This document shows, piece after piece, positions 59,601 through 64,000 of a stretch of 64,000 bases of DNA (within the stretch, counting starts at the first letter, position 1; each line of letters starts with the position of its first letter). The stretch lies in NCBI GenBank assembly GCA_013397115.1, contig VWZW01002762.1:62001-126000 (forward strand), in the 5' to 3' direction. This DNA is from Edolisoma coerulescens (taxonomy: Eukaryota > Chordata > Aves > Passeriformes > Campephagidae). A program made the position numbers and the translations under genes. The notes under the pieces were generated by a model. That model made no database searches, was not told where the DNA came from, and worked only from the letters and a program-made list of their open reading frames with translations.

Positions 59601-60463
59601 CTGTATCCTAAGCGAGTGCTGTAACTACCAAGGCTTTTAGTGGAATAGAGGTCTTTGGCTTTTGGGGAAAGATTAACTCAGTTTAAGCACTGAATGCGGG
59701 AAGGTTTTTCTGTCTTCTCCGTAAGTGGGAATTTTGAGTTGGAGCTGTCATCTGCCTTTCTTAGAGGGTAGGTTAGGTGGTCCTTATTCTATTTACTAAT
59801 TCCCATGAAGATGATTGTCACAGTTTGGCAAGACTTTCCCTTGAGGAAGAGAGACAATGAAAATCCCTGGGAAGAACACCTAAGGGCTAAATATTAGGTG
59901 AGGACCTCTGAGGAGGTGCTCCTGTACTGTCAGTGACAGGGTGTTGCTTGATCAGATTTCATGTATCTACTTTATTCCAGGTTTCTTCCATATCTAACAC
60001 TCCTGTATTTTGCCCTGACAGATGCATATTCCCGGTCATGCTGGCTTCCAAGGAAATGAAGAAGCTGATAGACTAGCAAGAGAAGGAGCTTGTAAACAAA
60101 AGTGCTGATGTCCTGAGACTAGAGACTGTTGCACTGGGAGGAAAAGGCCTAACATGACAGCAAGAACTTGAACTGCTGTAATTGTTTTGGAGTTGAACTT
60201 TGAGCTGTACTTCTTTCTGGCCTGAAGCACTAAATATAAACCAACTTCTGGGAAAGACAACCCCACATTTTCTTCTATTGCATTTGTTTTATAATTGAGA
60301 CGATATTTAGTTGATGATACTATTTCTTTTTCTCCATTTGTTGGAAGGGCTGTGGTCAGTGTTTTTAGCTATCTTGTGTACTTTTAAGTTCACCATAAAG
60401 ACAGGTTGCTGAAGAAGTAATATTAAGTCAAAGTGCTCTGTATTTTCCTTTTAGTGAAATAAA
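53341..60463 (+). CDS. RNASEH1: Ribonuclease H1; one exon not visible
   Basis: Endonuclease that cuts the RNA strand of RNA:DNA hybrids in nucleus and mitochondria (R-loops, mtDNA replication primers). Visible exons: 53341-53450, 53900-54103, 54670-54769, 55238-55292, 56352-56436, 57871-57995, 60022-60108. Two in-frame starts, Met1 (53341) and Met21 (53401), would give the mitochondrial and nuclear forms; the first 20 residues are a mitochondrial-targeting type peptide. The RNase H domain is complete with the DEDD residues: D in VVYTDGCC, E in QRAEIH, D in IIYTDSKF, D in NEEADRLAREGA. The exon for the rest of the hybrid-binding domain is not found between 53451 and 53899; joining exon 1 straight to 53900 shifts the frame and soon hits a stop. 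The linker exon contains an unusual CCSAC. The rest is intact, so I judge it a real gene with an assembly gap. Confidence 0.94.
53451..53899 (+). other. RNASEH1: RNASEH1 intron where exon 2 is missing
   Basis: The 449 bp between the first and next visible exon should hold, or flank, the exon for the core of the hybrid-binding domain. No frame resembles it. An N at 53512 lies in a GC-rich stretch and may mark a collapsed gap. Phases (2 going out, 1 coming in) require a missing exon whose length leaves remainder 2 on division by 3. Confidence 0.75.
53900..54103 (+). CDS. RNASEH1: RNASEH1 linker exon
   Basis: 204 bp, entered in phase 1 after a T-rich acceptor TTTTGAAG. It encodes the acidic/basic linker between the hybrid-binding and catalytic domains, including NIMCCSACKRPYEQ, KRVKRDE and the end DKFSYMG. 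Donor GTGAGG. Confidence 0.92.
54670..54769 (+). CDS. RNASEH1: RNASEH1 catalytic exon (first Asp)
   Basis: Acceptor TTTGTAG, donor GTAAGT. Encodes DFAVVYTDGCCTGNGRNRAR and AGIGVYWGPGHP plus two bases of Leu. The Asp of YTDG is the first catalytic residue. Confidence 0.96.
55238..55292 (+). CDS. RNASEH1: RNASEH1 catalytic exon (Glu)
   Basis: 55 bp: completes Leu, then NTSERLPGRQTNQRAEIH; donor GTAAGT, phase 0. The Glu of AEIH is catalytic. Confidence 0.95.
56352..56436 (+). CDS. RNASEH1: RNASEH1 catalytic exon (second Asp)
   Basis: 85 bp: AACKAIEQAKSQNIKKLIIY then TDSKFTIN plus one base of Gly. Acceptor CTTAAG, donor GTAAGT. The Asp of YTDS is catalytic. Confidence 0.96.
57871..57995 (+). 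CDS. RNASEH1: RNASEH1 exon with basic handle
   Basis: 125 bp: ITSWVDNWKTNGWRTSSGGS and VINKEDFERLDNLAKDIEIQ plus W. It holds the Trp/Lys-rich basic protrusion that grips the hybrid. Acceptor GCACAG, donor GTAAGT, ending in phase 0. Confidence 0.96.
59030..59404. repeat. Repeat-like patch in RNASEH1 intron
   Basis: A GC-richer block in the last RNASEH1 intron. Its wording (CTCAGGTGCCTGGAGCACCT, TCTCACATATTCTCACTC, ACGTTATCACAGA, AGCCCCCCACC) resembles a dispersed avian ERV-related sequence that I recall from other bird genomes but cannot name. Borders are approximate and no terminal duplication was found. Confidence 0.4.
60022..60108 (+). CDS. RNASEH1: RNASEH1 last exon
   Basis: Acceptor CTGACAG, then MHIPGHAGFQGNEEADRLAR and EGACKQKC, with stop TGA at 60106-60108. 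It contains the loop His (PGHAG) and the fourth catalytic residue, Asp of EADR. Confidence 0.96.
   Translation: MHIPGHAGFQGNEEADRLAREGACKQKC
60458..60463 (+). terminator. RNASEH1: RNASEH1 polyadenylation signal
   Basis: AATAAA 350 bases after the stop codon, followed within 10 bases by a long T run and a GT-rich stretch, as expected for cleavage and polyadenylation. Confidence 0.8.
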
Positions 60464-62139
60464 GGCTTTTTTTTTTTTTTGTACAGAGGTATATATTGCA
60501 GCTCAAAATAGCTGGGGCTGGGGCAGACTTTGGGGTTGGTTGATTTGGTGGGAGGTCACCTAACACAGATGTCCACTGGTCCACTGTGGCATTCTGGTGC
60601 TGGCAATAACTGCTCCACAGATAGGCTTGTAACACTGACCTGTGTGTGTGTGTCAGGTACTGCACCAGTGGCTTTCTTTTATCATGTTATTTTGCAGGGC
60701 AGCATGAACAAGGAAAAAGCCAGATCACAAGAAAACTTGAACAATGAAGTTTTACTGTTCTCTCTACTTGCTTCATGTCCAAGCTCTTCATCTCTGGCTT
60801 CCTGTTTCCATTAAGTAGTTTTATTTATGCATCCTGGTTCTCATTAGCATTGTTAGTTCCTCTTCAGTGTTGTCCCAAAGGTAGTAATTGACCATTTTAT
60901 CTGAAATGGGACTAGAAGATGATCCGCATCTTCCGGATCTCAAGTGTTTGGCTTCATTTTTTCCAGTCAATTATGAGATTAATTGAATGGCTAATGTGCA
61001 CTTGAATTGGAGAGTAATTACCAGTAATCAACGTGGGTTTATTTTCTATGCAAGTATACAGGAAAAGCAAGCAGGTTTGTTGTGTTATCTGTGTCAACTT
61101 CTCTGCGTGGTCACTGAAATGTTTTTGTTAAGTGCTATACAGAATGGTTAGAGCAGCAGAAGCTTGTTACTTAATAGTTCCCATGCATTATAGTATCTTT
61201 CCTGAGACGAAATGGGAGGTTTTACATATTTAGTCACATGGTTGTGGTAGGAGGAGGAAACTGGCTAGTTAGTAGTTAATAGGTCAGTGAGGATTTTTAT
61301 TTTTTTCTGCACATTAAAGCTCATCTAGGGGTAAGGAGGGCACTGATTGGATTGCCCCCTCTGCTTCTTTTGTATATATGCACACAATTACCTGTTTGCT
61401 TTAGACATTTGGCTGCAAGGAAAAGACCCACCATCCTGATCAGATGTCTAGTAACTTGCCTATCATACATACTCAGTTAAACAAGTAAATCCTATTTACT
61501 GTATGGGAATCACTATTTTTTTTAAGCAGAAGCTTTGGAAAAACTGTAAGATAGTAGTGGGTAAATTTTAACTGTGTAATACTGAATGTAGGCAACTTGA
61601 TTACCTGAATCTAATAGGTAGATTATAATAGAAAATCTAATAGGACAGTTTTATATTAATTTGAAATGAATGTTTATTCTTATTCTGGAAATTCAGGACA
61701 GAAGAAAGCCAAGAGGAAGGTTACAAGATTAAGGCTGATCAAAGGATGGAAAACAAATAGTACTTCTTGAAAGGACTTAATAGGGGCTCGAGGACCTGCA
61801 GAGGATGTTGGATGTCCGAGTCGTTTTTTCAGAGAACTGCAACTTTAGGAGAATACTGGCAGTTAGGAGCCATGACATTCAGTGCTGGCTGTCCCAAATC
61901 ACCTCCTTGTCCTCCACCTGCTTTAGCACAGCTTCTAGAGTATCTTTTTGATAACCAGTACTGCTTAAACATGAATACTATACATTAAAGGGAGCTGGTA
62001 CTTTTTTATAAGAATTTGGAGACATTTTGATAAGTATAAAACTCTTTTTAGGAAGAAAAATGCTAAGTAAGGTGGGATTGTTTCAGTTGTCTGTCCATTC
62101 TTCTCTAGTGTTTAGCTGGCTGTTGGTTTATTTGCCATA
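60464..62139. other. Intergenic DNA between RNASEH1 and ADI1
   Basis: About 1.7 kb of AT-rich sequence with a short (GT)n at 60641-60654. No exon or RNA gene recognised. Confidence 0.55.
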
Positions 62140-62240
62140 TAGAATCATAGAATCATGTAGACTCAGAAGTGTGGAAGCTGGAGGGGACGCACGCCAGTGT
62201 GTCTTGTTCACTCCAGCTCTGGGAGGATTCTCCATGGACG
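62140..62240 (-). mobile_element. CR1 3' fragment upstream of ADI1
   Basis: Begins with TAGAATCATAGAATCATG, the CR1 tail read in reverse, followed by about 80 bp of a diverged CR1 end. It sits about 440 bp before the ADI1 start codon. Confidence 0.75.
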
Positions 62241-62683
62241 GAGACAACACAAGTTATCTGTGCAGCATGTCTTACCGCTTTATTTTTTTTTTCCTCCTGA
62301 TTTCTCTTTTATTTTTCCATACTGTGGGGTTGCAATGCAGGCTTTTAAGCCGGAGACGTACCAGAAAGTTCCGTCAGAGCATTCCAGCCACGGCCGACAC
62401 GATGCAAACACCAGGGCCGGTCAGTCGGGTTACCCGGGGGCCTGGTGCGGGTGAGAAGCCCTGAGCCCCGGCCGGTCTCTCGGGGAGACTCGGCTCTCAG
62501 CCTGGAGCTGCTCCCTCAAACGAAAGCGGCGCGCTCCGCTCCACACCCAGCGAGTTTGGAGCTGCCTCTGGCGCCCTTCAAGGCTCTGTCCCAGGCCGCG
62601 GGGCGGGCCCGTCCCGCTCGCTGCCGGGCCCTGGAGCCCTGCCGGGGCGGGACGCGCTCCAGCCCGGCCCCGCGGACGGCGCG

Positions 62684-62803
62684 ATGGTGGAGGCCTGGTA
62701 CATGGACGAGTCCCAGGAGGACCAGCGGGCGCCGCACCGGCAGCGGCCCAACCGCGCCGTCAGCCTGGAGCAGCTGCGCCGCCTCGGCGTGGTGTACCGC
62801 AGG
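62684..62803 (+). CDS. ADI1: ADI1 exon 1
   Basis: ATG at 62684 in strong context; 120 bp of coding sequence ending TACCGCAGG before donor GTACGG. It encodes the N-terminal segment with VSLEQLRRLGVVYRR. I recall Tyr-Trp-Lys at the end of this exon in human; here it is Tyr-Arg-Arg. Confidence 0.9.
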
Positions 62804-64000
62804 GTACGGCGGGGGGTACGGCGTGGGGTACCGCAGGGTACGGTGGGGGGTACGGCGGGGTGTACCGCAGGGTACGGTGGGCTGTACCGCAGCGTATGGC
62901 GGGATGCACCGAGGGTGCAGCGGGGTGTACGGCGGGCTGTACCGCAGCGAATGGCGGGGTGTACGGCGTGGGGCACCGCAGGGTACCTTGGGGAGCCGCG
63001 GGGCCGGGCTGAGCCGCGCGGGGAGCCCGCACCGGGCCGGGCCGCGGAGGGCGAGGCAGCCGGGGGGGGCCGGTGCGGACAGCCCGAGTCCCTGTGGCAG
63101 CTCTCCCTGCAGACCGGCCCGCCCCGGCACTCCCGGCACCTCGGGATTCCCACGAGTGCCCCGAGTTCTGCCTTAAGCAATGGCGTACGAGTGCCTTTTT
63201 CTTTCCCCCTCTGCCTATTTTTTCAGTTGGATGCTGATAACTATGAGACTGATCCATGCTTGAAAGAGATTCGGAGAGCAGAAAATTATTCTTGGATGGA
63301 TATAGTGACCATACATAAGGACAAGCTTCCAAATTATGAGGAAAAGGTACGCAAAACTTGGCTTTCGGTGCGGGTTTCCGCTCCGTCTGCCGCTGGAGCG
63401 TGCGGCCAGCGTGTGACACCTGCACAGCCCAGCGGGACACAGGGATGAGGCTTCCACGTCTGAAATACATACCGAACATTAAAAAAGAACTTTTGGTATT
63501 ATTTTAAAGATAGCAGAGGTCTTTTGCTTCTGTAGATTGCCTTCAAAGGTTTTGAGGATCATTTCCATCACTGTAATTTCAAAACTAAGATTCCTACCAG
63601 GAGAGCTCTGCCAATGGTGACCTGTCCTCAGAGAGCCTCTCTGGGATGAAGGCAAGTGGCTGCCAGCTGGGCCTGGGCTTTGAAGGCTAAAACATCCTAA
63701 TGGCTGCTTGCATAATGTGTCTTTTTAAAGTGAGTGTTAACCTCATAGAATTGGAGGGATACATTCCTTGTACAAGATTTTTTAGTTTGGGGAGCTGGTA
63801 CCTTGACAATTTCATAACAGCTCAATGCTGTTTAGGTGAGCCTCCTAGAAGGAACTTTCTCATCCCAGCCTCCAGATGCTGCTGGCTTGCTGCTCTGACT
63901 TGAGGACAGCAACCCAATGACACTTTCATATTTTTTTAAAATTTCCTTTTACCAGTTTATTTTAAGCCCATTGTGTTCTAGTGGTTTTATCTTGGTGAAA
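62684..64000 (+). CDS. ADI1: Acireductone dioxygenase 1, 5' part (runs off the window)
   Basis: Metalloenzyme of the methionine salvage pathway. With Fe2+ it turns 1,2-dihydroxy-3-keto-5-methylthiopentene and O2 into formate and the keto acid precursor of methionine; the mammalian protein also binds MMP14. Exon 1 (62684-62803) encodes 40 residues starting MVEAWYMDESQEDQR and ending RLGVVYRR. Exon 2 (63227-63346) encodes LDADNYETDPCLKEIRRAEN and YSWMDIVTIHKDKLPNYEEK. The metal-binding cupin residues (three His, one Glu) are in later exons beyond base 64,000. The start has G at -3 and G at +4. Both borders of intron 1 are phase 0, and the intron is itself open in frame (see findings). N-terminal motifs match the ADI1 family well. 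Confidence 0.94.
62792..62990 (+). repeat. ADI1: GC-rich minisatellite starting at the ADI1 splice donor
   Basis: Six copies of a core TACCGCAGGGTA (some with changes) start at 62795, 62829, 62863, 62885, 62940 and 62974, that is, spacings of 34, 34, 22, 55 and 34, close to multiples of 11. The intervening units are GGTACGGCGGG-like. The first copy is the exon 1 / intron 1 junction itself. Confidence 0.88.
63227..63346 (+). CDS. ADI1: ADI1 exon 2
   Basis: Pyrimidine-rich acceptor TATTTTTTCAG, 120 bp, donor GTACGC, phase 0 at both ends. It encodes residues 41-80, including the conserved NYSWMDI and KDKLPNYEEK. Confidence 0.95.
63347..64000 (+). other. ADI1: ADI1 intron 2, cut by the window edge
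   Basis: Starts with donor GTACGC. No further ADI1 exon is found before base 64,000. Confidence 0.75.

Larger units (their letters stand above)
62340..63180. promoter_or_regulatory. ADI1: ADI1 CpG island
   Basis: CpG- and GC-rich, covering the presumed promoter, exon 1 and intron 1 of ADI1. GC boxes (GGGGCGGG) lie at about 62598-62606 and 62643-62651. No TATA box. Long frames on both strands are due to base composition. Confidence 0.8.

Noticed and set aside
62445..63176. 243-codon plus-strand and 207-239-codon minus-strand frames around ADI1
   Set aside because: By-products of the CpG island and minisatellite; only the frame beginning at 62684 carries ADI1 similarity.

Overview
The window is nuclear DNA from a bird. 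The signs are many CR1 LINE fragments with the avian 3' end (imperfect ATTCTATG repeats), an avian-type endogenous retrovirus solo LTR, GT-AG introns, CpG islands at gene starts, and four vertebrate genes in an order I recall from human 2p25.3 (ADI1, RNASEH1, RPS7, COLEC11), here reversed. The species cannot be told from the sequence. There is no CRISPR array, operon or other prokaryotic feature, and most long open frames are chance frames in CpG islands or relics of the CR1 ORF2 protein.

Layout. From 1 to about 15,300 lies part of COLEC11 on the minus strand. Only the signal-peptide exon (15138-15293) and the first collagen-repeat exon (9291-9362) are visible; the rest of the gene must lie to the left of base 1. 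From 15,300 to 39,600 is a long stretch of COLEC11 upstream or intron-1 DNA with several CR1 copies. From 39,635 to 46,641 RPS7 (40S ribosomal protein eS7) is complete on the minus strand: one noncoding and six coding exons giving exactly 194 codons, with a CpG-island promoter holding a TCTCGCGAGA palindrome and a TOP-like pyrimidine tract. From 46.7 to 53.2 kb is a gene-poor spacer with repeat-like blocks. From 53,341 to 60,463 RNASEH1 runs on the plus strand with all four catalytic acidic residues, but the exon for the core of the hybrid-binding domain is absent, next to an N in the sequence. From 62,684 to the right edge is the 5' part of ADI1 on the plus strand (two coding exons).

The genes are unrelated in function: innate-immune lectin, ribosome, RNA:DNA hybrid removal in nucleus and mitochondria, and methionine salvage. 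RPS7 and RNASEH1 are head to head with start codons about 7.3 kb apart. No wholly new system was found. The observations most worth checking are: ADI1 intron 1 (423 bp), which is open in frame with both flanking exons and carries a minisatellite that copies its own splice donor; the missing RNASEH1 exon; an upstream AUG overlapping both RNASEH1 starts; a box C/D snoRNA candidate in an RPS7 intron; and a solo LTR with a perfect 5-bp target duplication next to a COLEC11 exon.
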